This document shows, in pieces, positions 8,911 to 17,359 of a DNA stretch of 64,000 bases. The notes under the pieces are model-generated. The model searched no databases. It was given only the letters and a program-made list of their open reading frames with translations, and was not told where the DNA came from. The DNA is taken from positions 1-64,000 of the forward strand of contig NZ_BCWP01000015.1 in NCBI RefSeq assembly GCF_001592265.1, given 5' to 3'. A program made the translations under genes and the position numbers. How positions within the stretch are numbered: the stretch's first letter is position 1; every line of letters starts with the position of its first letter. This DNA is from Curvibacter delicatus NBRC 14919 (GTDB lineage: Bacteria; Pseudomonadota; Gammaproteobacteria; Burkholderiales; Burkholderiaceae_C).

Positions 8911-10337
8911 ACATTCAACGCTTTCACGCCCCGACTTCACGCGAAGCGCTTGCCAAGGCACGCATGGCTTTTGGCGAAGGAACCCTGATCCTCTCGAACC
9001 GACCGACCGCCACGGGCGTGGAGGTCCTGGCGACCGCTGAAGACACCCTGAACTCACTGGACCAGCCCCAAGAGGCCCCCAGCAGAACCGCAGCAGCACC
9101 GAAGCCGGCAGCCGTGGCTTCCAAACCTGCGAAAAATGCCCCGCCGACGACACAGTCCCAGGTCGAAGAGGATGCCGAGCAACTGGCCATGAGCACCTTG
9201 TCGTTCCAGGACTATGTGCGTGAGCGCATGCTACGCCGCCGCCATGACTCGCTGAAAGTGATTGCGCAGGACACCCCCGCACCGGCAGCCACACGCTTGA
9301 GCGAAAGTGCAGCGCCCGTCTGGATGGATGCCCCCATGAGCGCCCCCAAACAACCTGCCGTCAGCAGCCCCAAAGTCGCGGCACAACCGGCACAGATGCC
9401 CCAGGGCATCGTCGACGAACTGCAGGCCATGAAAGACATGATCGAGGAGCGCTTCAACACGCTGGCGTGGCTTGGACAAGCCAAGCAGAACCCGATCCAG
9501 TCGAACCTGATGCTCAAGCTCATCCGGGCGGGCTATTCACCCGCCCTGGCTCGCGCCATGCTGGAAAAGCTGCCTGACAGCCTGGGCGCCACCGAATCCG
9601 TGCGCTGGGTCATGGATGTGCTGGAACGCAATCTCAAGACCGATACCGGTCGCTCCCTGCCGGAAGAAGGCGGCGTCTACGCCCTGGTCGGCGCGACCGG
9701 TGTCGGCAAGACCACGACCACTGCCAAGCTGGCCGGCCTGTGCGCCCGCCAGTATGGCCCGGCCAGTGTCGGCCTGATCACGCTGGACACCTACCGCATC
9801 GGCGCTCACGAACAGCTGCGCACCTACGGACGCATGCTCGGTGTCGTGGCGCACCTGGCCCATGACCAGGCCGCCTTGCAGGATTTGCTCAATCTCCTGT
9901 CGAACAAGAAAATGATCCTGATCGACACCACGGGCGTGGCCCCCCGCGATCCGCGCAAGCGCGAACTGCTCGATGTGCTGGACCTGCCCAACGTCAACCG
10001 CCTGCTGGTTCTCAATGCCGGCGGCCAGGGCGAAACGCTGGACGAGGTGGTGTCGTCCTTCCGCTCGACCGGCGTGCAGCAGGCCGTCCTCTCCAAGATT
10101 GACGAAGCCGTCAAGCTGGGCCCGGCACTCGATGCGGCCATCCGGCACCAATTGGTCCTGCGTGGTGTCACCACCGGCCAACGTGTTCCTGAGGACTGGG
10201 AGTCGGCCGATGCCTCCAAGCTGGTTCGCCTGTCCATGCGCACGCCGAACAAATCGGCCTTCGACCCCCAGGCCTCGGATCTGGGCTTCATCTTCAGCCA
10301 GCCGGCCGTTCCATCGCAAGGGATGATCCATGCTTGA
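8907..10337 (+). CDS. flhF: Flagellar placement GTPase FlhF
   Basis: A 476-residue SRP-type GTPase. The N-terminal 200 residues are Ala/Pro-rich and variable, as usual for FlhF. The G domain has the P-loop GATGVGKTTTTAKLAG, the DTYRIGAHEQL motif, DTTG and SKIDEA. FlhF sets the site of polar flagellum assembly and is normally controlled by FlhG encoded downstream. Here the next gene sits in that place, overlapping by eight bases, but its product lacks the ATPase motif. Confidence 0.96.
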   Translation: MNIQRFHAPTSREALAKARMAFGEGTLILSNRPTATGVEVLATAEDTLNSLDQPQEAPSRTAAAPKPAAVASKPAKNAPPTTQSQVEEDAEQLAMSTLSFQDYVRERMLRRRHDSLKVIAQDTPAPAATRLSESAAPVWMDAPMSAPKQPAVSSPKVAAQPAQMPQGIVDELQAMKDMIEERFNTLAWLGQAKQNPIQSNLMLKLIRAGYSPALARAMLEKLPDSLGATESVRWVMDVLERNLKTDTGRSLPEEGGVYALVGATGVGKTTTTAKLAGLCARQYGPASVGLITLDTYRIGAHEQLRTYGRMLGVVAHLAHDQAALQDLLNLLSNKKMILIDTTGVAPRDPRKRELLDVLDLPNVNRLLVLNAGGQGETLDEVVSSFRSTGVQQAVLSKIDEAVKLGPALDAAIRHQLVLRGVTTGQRVPEDWESADASKLVRLSMRTPNKSAFDPQASDLGFIFSQPAVPSQGMIHA

Positions 10338-11139
10338 TGCATGTGTTACCCAGGGCGCAGGCCTGCAAGGGCTCAGTACCCAGGCCGCACCTCGCCTCGT
10401 CGTCATGGCCAGCCACGACGATCGACCCAGCGAGCTCCCGCTGCTGTGGAGCCTGTGCTCAGCCTGGTCCGAGTTGGGTTATTTCGCTGTCGTGCTGGAT
10501 GCCACCCAAAGCGAATCTGCCAATAACCCCGGCCTGCAGCAGCTGCTTGCCCCAAGCAGCCGGCCGGAAGACATGCCGCACGAGGCGATGGATACGGTCT
10601 GGTCGATCTACCCCGCCGCCATCGGTTTGCATCAACTGTGTGCAGCATCCCAGGACCGGGAGAACACGGCACCGTTTGAGGCGCTGGAACAGTTGTTCCA
10701 GCACTATGATGTGGTGGTGTTGTATGCGAATGCCGGCGTGTTGGCCGCCAACCTGCCAGACAGCCGCATCGAACCTCTGCTGGCCGTTTCCACCAATGGA
10801 CGATCCGTGTTGACAGCCTACCAGGCCATGAAACAGTTGTTGCTCAACGGCCGGCTTCAACCTACCATTGTTTCCATGGTGGATGCCTCCGATCAGAGCA
10901 GTCTGGCCAGTGCTCGTAACCTGAACAAAAGCCTTCAAGGCTGTGCCATGAATTTTCTGGGTCGGCAGATCACCACCTTGAGCGTGGACATGCGCCAAGA
11001 CGACGAGGAAGCGCCGCGCGACGTCAACCGGCTGGCGCTGCGCTTGCTGGAGAACGAAATGCCACGCCAGCCGGACGCCAGCATGTCCGCCTGGCGGCAG
11101 GCCACGAGCGACAATGACATTGGGAAGAGGAGTCATTGA
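10330..11139 (+). CDS. FlhG/FleN-position MinD-like protein lacking the Walker A motif
   Basis: A 269-residue protein encoded between flhF and fliA, exactly where flhG (fleN) lies in other proteobacteria. The N-terminal strand reads RLVVMASHDDRPSELPLL, followed by a helix and VVLDATQ. This resembles the MinD/ParA fold start, but the deviant Walker A sequence KGGVGKT is replaced, so ATP binding is unlikely. A later segment, YDVVVLYANAG, occupies the place of the MinD switch region. It is probably a degenerate FlhG that may still bind FlhF or modulate the master regulator. It shares a TGATG stop/start with fliA, implying coupled translation. Confidence 0.7.
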   Translation: MLDACVTQGAGLQGLSTQAAPRLVVMASHDDRPSELPLLWSLCSAWSELGYFAVVLDATQSESANNPGLQQLLAPSSRPEDMPHEAMDTVWSIYPAAIGLHQLCAASQDRENTAPFEALEQLFQHYDVVVLYANAGVLAANLPDSRIEPLLAVSTNGRSVLTAYQAMKQLLLNGRLQPTIVSMVDASDQSSLASARNLNKSLQGCAMNFLGRQITTLSVDMRQDDEEAPRDVNRLALRLLENEMPRQPDASMSAWRQATSDNDIGKRSH

Positions 11140-11852
11140 TGTACACCGCCAAAGGTCAACTCGACCGCAATGCCCTGATCCGGCAGTATTCCCCCTTGGT
11201 CCGCCGCCTCGCCCATCACATGATGGCCAAGCTGCCGCCCAGCGTCCAGGTGGACGACCTGATCCAGGTTGGCCTGATCGGCTTGTCCGAAGCCCTGAAC
11301 CGTTTTGAAGCCACCCAGGGCGTCCAGTTCGAGACCTTCGCGACCCAGCGCATCCGCGGCGCCATGATCGACGAACTGCGGGAGAACGACTGGATGTCTC
11401 GCGGCTCACGCAAGAGCCAGAAGGAAATCGAAGTCGCCCTGCGCCGGCTGGAACACCGACTGGGCCGCAGCCCGACGGAGTCCGAGATTGCCGGCGAGCT
11501 GGGCATGAGCCTGGCCGACTACCAGACATTGCTGGGCAAGGTACAAGGCACGCAGCTGGTTTACCTTGAGGACATGGCAGGTGGCGAAGGCGAGGACAGC
11601 TTTCTCGACCGTCACATGGTCGACACCGAAGCCGACCCCATGGAACTGCTGCGCGACCAGCGTATCCGCAAGTCCTTGGTGGAAGCCATCAAGAATCTGC
11701 CGGAGCGCGAGCAGTACATCATGAGCATGTACTACGAGAAGGACATGAACCTCAAGGAAATTGCGGCGGTCCTGGGCATTACCGAATCGCGTGTCTGTCA
11801 GCTGCACAGTCAGTCCATTGCCCGCCTGCGCGCCAAGATGCGCGCGCATTAA
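11139..11852 (+). CDS. fliA: Flagellar sigma factor sigma-28 (FliA)
   Basis: A 237-residue sigma-28. Region 2 contains DDLIQVGLIGLSEALNRF and FETFATQRIRGAMIDELR, and region 4 contains REQYIMSMYYEKDMNLKEIAAVLGITESRVCQLHSQ, the -35-binding helix-turn-helix; only short pieces are quoted as family markers. It directs late flagellar transcription from promoters with TAAA and GCCGATA elements, candidates for which are seen before motA and flgM here. The ATG at 11139 overlaps the upstream stop (TGATG); an in-frame TTG at 11136 is less likely. A strong terminator abuts the stop codon. Confidence 0.97.
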   Translation: MYTAKGQLDRNALIRQYSPLVRRLAHHMMAKLPPSVQVDDLIQVGLIGLSEALNRFEATQGVQFETFATQRIRGAMIDELRENDWMSRGSRKSQKEIEVALRRLEHRLGRSPTESEIAGELGMSLADYQTLLGKVQGTQLVYLEDMAGGEGEDSFLDRHMVDTEADPMELLRDQRIRKSLVEAIKNLPEREQYIMSMYYEKDMNLKEIAAVLGITESRVCQLHSQSIARLRAKMRAH

Positions 11853-11880
11853 AAAAGGGCTGCGATGGCAGCCCTTTTTA
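11852..11880 (+). terminator. Bidirectional rho-independent terminator between fliA and flgN-like gene
   Basis: A 12-bp perfect stem (11852-11863 with 11868-11879) and GATG loop, flanked by A5 on one side and T5 on the other. The A/T runs serve both strands, ending fliA on plus and the flgM-flgN transcript on minus. Confidence 0.9.
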
Positions 11881-11897
11881 ATTTTGCGCGACGACGC

Positions 11898-12278
11898 TCA
11901 CGCCGTGAGCAATTTGAACGCCCCGCTTTGTTTCGCCGCAGCACCGTAGGGGCCGGCGGCCTGGCCGTAAGTCGACTCGCGCGTGGCTGGGACCATGGCA
12001 TTCAAACCGCGTTCAACAATGGCCGCACGACGCGCCAGACTGCCGCGCTGCGCCCCAATCCCTCCGACGACCTTCTGCAAACGAGCCTTGAACGCCTGCG
12101 TGGCTTGCGCATCAAGGTGAGCGATCTCCTGCGACTGCGACAAGTCGACCGCCAATTGCCGCAACTGGGTGCTGGCCGCCTCCAGGGACACCGGCTCACC
12201 ACTGTCCACCGCTGCAGTCAGGGCCGCGCATTGCTGCTCGATCTCGGACAACTGCTTTTCAATCTGTGGGGACAACAT
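11898..12278 (-). CDS. flgN: FlgN-like flagellar export chaperone
   Basis: A 126-residue mostly helical protein encoded directly after flgM on the minus strand, the normal place of flgN, whose product chaperones the hook-junction proteins FlgK and FlgL for export. Heptad-like stretches such as EKQLSEIEQQCAALTAAV and RRAAIVERGLNAM suit the FlgN coiled-coil hairpin, and the tail GPYGAAAKQSGAFKLLTA is low in complexity. Sequence similarity to enterobacterial FlgN is weak, so the name rests largely on position, size and helix content. Its putative clients are encoded at 20948-24092. Confidence 0.65.
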   Translation of the reverse strand: MLSPQIEKQLSEIEQQCAALTAAVDSGEPVSLEAASTQLRQLAVDLSQSQEIAHLDAQATQAFKARLQKVVGGIGAQRGSLARRAAIVERGLNAMVPATRESTYGQAAGPYGAAAKQSGAFKLLTA

Positions 12279-12303
12279 GGCAAGACACCCTCAATAAGAA
12301 AAA

Positions 12304-12633
12304 TCAGCTTCGGGTACGGTCCAGCATTTCCTTGGCATTGGCCAACAATTTGTCGGCAATGGCCTCGGGGTTGACCACATAGGTACCCTGTTCAATCTCA
12401 CTGCGCACGGCGTTCACCTTGTCCATGTCCACATCGGCGGACTCGGATTGATCGGCTTGCGTCAAGGTACGCACCTGCGCTGAAACCGTGACCGACACGC
12501 TCGCCGAACTGGCATCGCGGGAAGCTGTCGCGGCAGCGCCCTGCGAAGCCGCCTTGGCGGACGCGGACGCAGCCCCCGACGCCGCAGGCGGTGTCGAAGT
12601 AATTGGCAAATCTGATGGCTGACCTATTTTCAT
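12304..12633 (-). CDS. flgM: Anti-sigma-28 factor FlgM
   Basis: A 109-residue FlgM. The N-terminal half is a disordered Ala/Ser/Thr-rich stretch, and the C-terminal half carries the FliA-binding helices (DMDKVNAVRSEIEQGTY and NPEAIADKLLANAKEML, in the family's usual order). FlgM holds FliA inactive until the hook is complete and FlgM is exported. A GGAGA ribosome site precedes the ATG, and a strong sigma-28 promoter lies 43 bases upstream, giving feedback control by FliA itself. Confidence 0.95.
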   Translation of the reverse strand: MKIGQPSDLPITSTPPAASGAASASAKAASQGAAATASRDASSASVSVTVSAQVRTLTQADQSESADVDMDKVNAVRSEIEQGTYVVNPEAIADKLLANAKEMLDRTRS

Positions 12634-12675
12634 CGCGTTCTCCAGAACTACCGTGGAAGTAGCCTTGTACGATTG

Positions 12676-12702
12676 GTATCGGCACGATCATGACTTACTT
12701 TA
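12676..12702 (-). promoter_or_regulatory. Sigma-28 promoter for flgM
   Basis: Read on the minus strand: TAAAGTAA (12702-12695), an 11-base gap, GCCGATAC (12683-12676). The E. coli FliA consensus is TAAAGTTT-N11-GCCGATAA, so 13 of 16 positions match with exact spacing. It lies in the flgA-flgM gap and points to flgM. Confidence 0.8.
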
Positions 12703-12734
12703 GGTTTTTCCGCATCCTTTCGGGAAAACCTGTC

Positions 12735-13481
12735 TTACATTTCCAACTTCACTGTTCGGGCATCCAGTACCGTGCCGGACATCACGCGGCCATTGTCCAT
12801 GCGGACCTTGGCCATTTGCCCGACCACGCCGGGCGACACCGCCTGGCCATCGGAATGGATCTGGAAGCCAACCCCTTGGGCCACGATGCGGACCTGGGCA
12901 CCGGCCTGGAACACCTGGGCCGGACGCACCATGTTCTGGCGCAGGGCCTGACCGGTCATCAGATTGCGGACCGCCACCTGGCCCACCCAGAGCGCCGGAT
13001 CCGCGATGATCGGACTGGGCTCCTCCGCCCAGTCAACCTCAGCCTCCATCACGTCGGCCTCACCCAGCACCGTGCCGGGTGCCACATCGCGCCGCATGAC
13101 CCATGCGCGCCCGATGGCCTTGATGGTGACGGGCAAAAAGACATTCCACTTTCCCATGCCCTCGATGCAGCGTAAACCCAGGCGGGTTCGCCCCCACAGC
13201 CGGGTTCCAACAGGAATATAGGGCTCAACCCGTGCGCAACTGGCCAGGCGCAGCCGGCTGTCCAGCGTCCCCACCGACACCTCCATGCGCAAAGGCACGG
13301 CCCCGGACGACTGTATGCCGGCCACAGCCTGGTCCAGCCAATGACGCGTCGCCCCCAGAAACTCTGCCTCGGCCGACTGGGTTTGCGCCGGAGCAGCCGA
13401 GGCCATCAGGGAGGCGAACACCCAGAAAAAGATCGCCCGCAGCGCGCGCCACGGCCATACCTGATCCATTTTTGCAGTCAT
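12735..13481 (-). CDS. flgA: Flagellar P-ring assembly chaperone FlgA
   Basis: A 248-residue periplasmic protein with an N-terminal signal peptide (hydrophobic residues about 12-30, ending APAQ). The SAF domain is in the C-terminal half, with MRRDVAPGTVLGEADV and NLMTGQALRQNMV, the typical FlgA motifs. FlgA helps FlgI assemble into the P ring. It is divergent from flgB across a gap of about 217 bases that must hold both promoters, an arrangement common in proteobacteria. Confidence 0.95.
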   Translation of the reverse strand: MTAKMDQVWPWRALRAIFFWVFASLMASAAPAQTQSAEAEFLGATRHWLDQAVAGIQSSGAVPLRMEVSVGTLDSRLRLASCARVEPYIPVGTRLWGRTRLGLRCIEGMGKWNVFLPVTIKAIGRAWVMRRDVAPGTVLGEADVMEAEVDWAEEPSPIIADPALWVGQVAVRNLMTGQALRQNMVRPAQVFQAGAQVRIVAQGVGFQIHSDGQAVSPGVVGQMAKVRMDNGRVMSGTVLDARTVKLEM

Positions 13482-13698
13482 GAGGGGATTCCTTTCCGGA
13501 CAAGGGGCTCAGAACGGTCCTCGACCGCTACCCACACCAGGAACTATACGTACGGGCGCCCCATGCGAATCCGGCAAATACAGGGTGTTTTCCCCTTACT
13601 TCAGGGTCTCGAAAATTAAAGTTATTTCCATAATTGCCAGACGTCGAAAGCCCGGGCACCGGCCTGTGGCGCAGCAAGACCGAAAGTTGAGGTGATTC

Positions 13699-14121
13699 AT
13701 GTTTGCACAAATGACCAACAGTCTGGACTTCCACTCGAAGGCCCTGGTCGTGCGCGCCGAACGCCAGCGCGTCATCGCAAGCAACATTGCCAACGCGGAC
13801 ACGCCGGGTTATGTGGCACGCGACGTGAATTTCCGCGAAGCCATGGCCAATGCCACCGGCAACAGCGCATCCCCCGTGGCCGCACGCATGGGCAGCAGCA
13901 CCTCCAACAGCAAGCACATCCCGCTGACCAGCAGCACGGGCGAACTCGGCGGCAACCCGCTGGCGTACGCCCCGCAAACCCAGCCAAGCATGGATGGCAA
14001 CAGCGTCGACCTCGACCGCGAACGCAGCAACTTCGTGGACAACGCCGTTCGCTACGAGTCCACCCTTCGTTTCATTAACGGCCACGCCAAGACCATCTTG
14101 AGCGCGATCCAGGGTCAGTAA
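13699..14121 (+). CDS. flgB: Flagellar proximal rod protein FlgB
   Basis: A 140-residue rod protein with the N-terminal motif VIASNIANADTPGYVARDVNF shared by all axial proteins and a C-terminal helix that pairs with it. FlgB forms the proximal rod on FliE. It is the first gene of a ten-gene operon, flgB to flgL, on the plus strand. GAGG seven bases before the ATG serves as the ribosome site. Confidence 0.97.
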   Translation: MFAQMTNSLDFHSKALVVRAERQRVIASNIANADTPGYVARDVNFREAMANATGNSASPVAARMGSSTSNSKHIPLTSSTGELGGNPLAYAPQTQPSMDGNSVDLDRERSNFVDNAVRYESTLRFINGHAKTILSAIQGQ

Positions 14122-14147
14122 TTTTCAACAGGACCAGGAAACTCACC

Positions 14148-14552
14148 ATGTCCATGTTCTCCATCTTTGGCGTTTCTGGCAGTGCTGTCAGCGCGCAGTC
14201 GCAGCGACTCAACGTGGTGGCCAGTAATCTGGCCAACGCGGATGCCGTGGCCGGTCCGGACGGCAAGATCTACAAGGGCCGCCAGGTCGTTTTCGAAACG
14301 GTCCTGATGGACTCCCAGGCCTCCGCCGGCGTCAAGGTCAGCACCATCAGCGAAAACCAGGAACCCGGCAAGCGCACGCACAACCCGAGTCACCCGCTGG
14401 CTGACGCGGAAGGCTTCATCACGCAATCCAACGTCAACCCGGTCGAGGAAATGGTCAACATGATTTCCGCGTCCCGTTCGTACCAGAACAACGTCGAAGT
14501 CATGAACACCGCCAAGACGCTGCTGCTCAAAACCCTCCAACTTGGCCAATAA
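14148..14552 (+). CDS. flgC: Flagellar proximal rod protein FlgC
   Basis: A 134-residue rod protein. The N-terminus LNVVASNLANADAVAGPDG and the C-terminus NPVEEMVNMISASRSYQNNVEVM are the paired axial helices, quoted as family signatures. Downstream of flgB and upstream of flgD, as in most operons. It builds the proximal rod with FlgB and FlgF. Confidence 0.97.
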   Translation: MSMFSIFGVSGSAVSAQSQRLNVVASNLANADAVAGPDGKIYKGRQVVFETVLMDSQASAGVKVSTISENQEPGKRTHNPSHPLADAEGFITQSNVNPVEEMVNMISASRSYQNNVEVMNTAKTLLLKTLQLGQ

Positions 14553-14570
14553 GCCAGAAGGACCCCGACC

Positions 14571-15230
14571 ATGACCACCACTTCCTCCGTGAACAACGCC
14601 AGCAGCACGGCAGCCCTCAACAACCTGACCACCGGCTCCGGCACCGTGAGCGACGCGACCGCCGCCCAGGACCGCTTCCTCAAACTGCTCGTGGCCCAGT
14701 TGAACAACCAGGATCCGATGAATCCGATGGACAACGCGCAGATGACCAGTCAGATGGCGCAGATCAACACCGTCACCGGCATCAACAAACTCAACGAAAC
14801 CATGTCCAACATGGTCTCGCAGCTGCTGTCGACGCAGATTCTGCAAAGCGCCTCCATGGTCGGCCACAACGTGCTGCTGGCCGGCAACACCCTGAACGTG
14901 AGCAACGGTGTGGCCGCTGGTGCCGTGGATGTCGGCGCCAGCGCCGACTCCGTCACGGTCGAAATCCAATCGCCCGGCGGCCAGGTGCTCGACACCTTCA
15001 ACCTGGGCGCCAAGAATGCCGGCCGCCACGAATTCACCTGGGATGCCTCGGCCTACCAGGGCCAGACCGTCAAGATCGCCGTCAAAGCCAGCATGGGTGG
15101 CAAGAGCGTGTCGGCCACGCCGATGGCGGTTGACACCATCCAGTCGGTCAGCAATGAGAGCGGCACGCTGAAGCTGAACCTGGCCAATGGCACCAGCGTT
15201 TCCTACACCGACGTCGCGGCCATTTATTGA
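14571..15230 (+). CDS. flgD: Hook-capping protein FlgD
   Basis: A 219-residue hook cap. The N-terminal 90 residues hold the conserved DRFLKLLVAQLNNQDPMNPMDN and QMAQINTVTGI segments needed for export and capping. A FlgD Ig-like/Tudor region follows (about residues 110-205), with GGQVLDTFNLGAKNAG and FTWD. FlgD sits at the growing tip and is discarded when the hook is finished. Encoded directly before the hook gene. Confidence 0.96.
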   Translation: MTTTSSVNNASSTAALNNLTTGSGTVSDATAAQDRFLKLLVAQLNNQDPMNPMDNAQMTSQMAQINTVTGINKLNETMSNMVSQLLSTQILQSASMVGHNVLLAGNTLNVSNGVAAGAVDVGASADSVTVEIQSPGGQVLDTFNLGAKNAGRHEFTWDASAYQGQTVKIAVKASMGGKSVSATPMAVDTIQSVSNESGTLKLNLANGTSVSYTDVAAIY

Positions 15231-15289
15231 CCCGACCGGTTCATCGATCCACTTCACCGCCCGACATCTTCCATAAAGGAACCTAGATC

Positions 15290-16540
15290 ATGAGTTTCCA
15301 GACCGGCCTCTCCGGCTTGAATGCCGCCAGCAAAAACCTCGACGTCATCGGCAACAACATCGCCAATGCCGGTACGGCAGGCGCCAAGAAATCGCGCGCA
15401 GAATTCGCCGAAGTGATTGCCTCCACCATCGGTGCCGGCGGCTCGGGCGGCCAGGCGGGTATCGGCGTGGAGGTGTCCGCCGTTTCCCAGGAGTTCTCGC
15501 AAGGCAATATTTCCGTGACGGGCAACACGCTGGATCTGGCCATCAACGGTGACGGGTTCTTCCCCCTGATTCCCTACAACGCCACCGGCCAGGACAAGGA
15601 CAAACCTTCGCTGTACAGCCGCTCCGGCATTTTCAAGCTGGACCAGGACGGTTATGTCGTCAACAACAACGGCGAAAAACTGTACGGCATCAATTACGAC
15701 CTCAACGGCGGACAGAGCCTCGGCCCGCTGAGAATCGACACCAGCACCAGCAATGCGCCGGCACAGACGACCACCATCGGCATGCAGTTCAACCTGGACG
15801 CACGTGCCCCCGTCTGGAACAGCGTGACGCCCACCACCCCGCTGACGACCTACGGCACCTCCATCACCGCCTACGACACCCAGGGTATTGCCCAGGACGT
15901 CAAGGTCTACATGCGCCGGGTGGCAGACACCGGCGGCCCGCTCCCGACTCCGCTGGTCAACAACTGGGAGGTCTACACCGACCCAACCAGCAACGCCACC
16001 GCCACAGCCTCCACCGTCGCCACCTTGCAGTTCGACAGCAACGGCAAACTGCTGAACCCGGGACCGTTCGCCATGCCCTTCACGACGAAGAACGGCACGT
16101 TTACCGCCCAAGCCTCCTTTACCAACTCGACCCAGTTCGCATCTTCTTTTGGTGTGACCACGCTGAGCCAGAACGGCAACCCCGACGGCTCCTTCACGGG
16201 CATCAAGATCTCCGAAGGTGGCGTCATCACCGCCCGCTACTCCAATGGCAAGAGCGTGGACGCCTGCCAGATCCAGCTGTGCTCCTTCCGCAACAACCAG
16301 GGCTTGCAGCCGGTCGGCGGTGGCAACTGGGTTGCCACCAACTCATCGGGCATCGCCACGCCCGGCACACCCGGCACCCTGAGCCTGGGATCCGTTCGTT
16401 CCGGGGCACTGGAAGACTCCAACGTGGACCTGACCGCCGAGCTCGTCAACATGATGACGGCGCAACGCGCCTACCAGGCGAACGTGCAGACCATCAAGAC
16501 GCAGGACCAGGCGCTGTCGGCCCTGACCAGCCTGCGTTAA
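15290..16540 (+). CDS. flgE: Flagellar hook protein FlgE
   Basis: A 416-residue hook protein. It has the axial N-terminal motif LDVIGNNIANAGTAGAKKSR, a DLAINGDGFF segment typical of FlgE/F/G, a variable middle with Ser/Thr-rich outer domains, and the C-terminal SNVDLTAELVNMMTAQRAY helix. The region around residue 325 contains two cysteines (DACQIQLC), which are rare in exported axial proteins. An AAAGGA ribosome site precedes the ATG. Confidence 0.97.
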   Translation: MSFQTGLSGLNAASKNLDVIGNNIANAGTAGAKKSRAEFAEVIASTIGAGGSGGQAGIGVEVSAVSQEFSQGNISVTGNTLDLAINGDGFFPLIPYNATGQDKDKPSLYSRSGIFKLDQDGYVVNNNGEKLYGINYDLNGGQSLGPLRIDTSTSNAPAQTTTIGMQFNLDARAPVWNSVTPTTPLTTYGTSITAYDTQGIAQDVKVYMRRVADTGGPLPTPLVNNWEVYTDPTSNATATASTVATLQFDSNGKLLNPGPFAMPFTTKNGTFTAQASFTNSTQFASSFGVTTLSQNGNPDGSFTGIKISEGGVITARYSNGKSVDACQIQLCSFRNNQGLQPVGGGNWVATNSSGIATPGTPGTLSLGSVRSGALEDSNVDLTAELVNMMTAQRAYQANVQTIKTQDQALSALTSLR

Positions 16541-16577
16541 GCCGCTGTCCGGAACCTGTTACTGAGTACCTACTGCC

Positions 16578-17318
16578 ATGGACAAACTGATTTACACCGC
16601 GATGACGGGCGCCAATGCGGCCGCCCAGCGCCAGGCTGTGTTGTCGAACAACCTGGCCAATGTCTCGACCAACGGGTTCCGCGCCGAGTTGGCGGCCTAC
16701 CGTGCCGTGCCCCTGCGCGGCGACGGCGCCACCACCCGCGTCTTCGCGCTGGAGACCACCACCGGCCACCTGGACACACCCGGCCCCTCGCAACACACCG
16801 GACGCGATCTGGACGTCATGGCCCAGGGCAACGCCTGGTTTGCCGTGCAAGGCCTGGACGGCACCGAAGCCTACACACGCAACGGCTCCATGCAGGTCTC
16901 GTCCGCGGGCAACCTGCAGACCATGAGCGGCCTGCCCGTGCTGTCTGACGGCGGCGCCCCGATCGACATCCCGGCCGGTGCCACGGTCAGCATCGGTGCC
17001 GACGGCACGATCACGGCCAAGGTCAGCGGCCAGCAGCCGGCCACCGTCGGGCGTCTCAAGATGGTCACCCCGACAGCAGATGAACCGATCAAGCGCAGCG
17101 ATGACGGCCTGTTCCGCGCCACCGCCGGTGCAGCCCTGCCCAACAACGCCAACGCCCGCCTCATGCCTGGCACGCTGGAAGGCTCCAACGTCAACGCCGT
17201 GGAAAACATGGTGGGCATGATCCAGACCGCCCGGCAGTTTGAAGTCCAGATGCGCCTGCTGCAGACCGCCGAATCCAACGACCGGTCAGCCGGTCAGCTG
17301 TTGAACCTGCAAGGCTGA
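16578..17318 (+). CDS. flgF: Flagellar rod protein FlgF
   Basis: A 246-residue proximal rod protein with AVLSNNLANVSTNGFRAEL at the N-terminus, DLDVMAQGNAWFAVQ in the middle and VNAVENMVGMIQTARQFE at the C-terminus, the standard FlgF pattern. It lies between the hook gene flgE and the distal rod gene flgG, with gaps of about 40 bases. Confidence 0.97.
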   Translation: MDKLIYTAMTGANAAAQRQAVLSNNLANVSTNGFRAELAAYRAVPLRGDGATTRVFALETTTGHLDTPGPSQHTGRDLDVMAQGNAWFAVQGLDGTEAYTRNGSMQVSSAGNLQTMSGLPVLSDGGAPIDIPAGATVSIGADGTITAKVSGQQPATVGRLKMVTPTADEPIKRSDDGLFRATAGAALPNNANARLMPGTLEGSNVNAVENMVGMIQTARQFEVQMRLLQTAESNDRSAGQLLNLQG

Positions 17319-17359
17319 AGCCCGCAGAGTCGCCACCCTACAAGCCCTAGGAACCCATC

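Noticed and set aside
13617-13643. TAAAGTTA followed by an 11-base gap upstream of flgB, like a sigma-28 promoter
   Set aside because: The -10 position reads GCCAGACG and matches the consensus at only three of eight bases; flgB is expected to depend on FlhDC.
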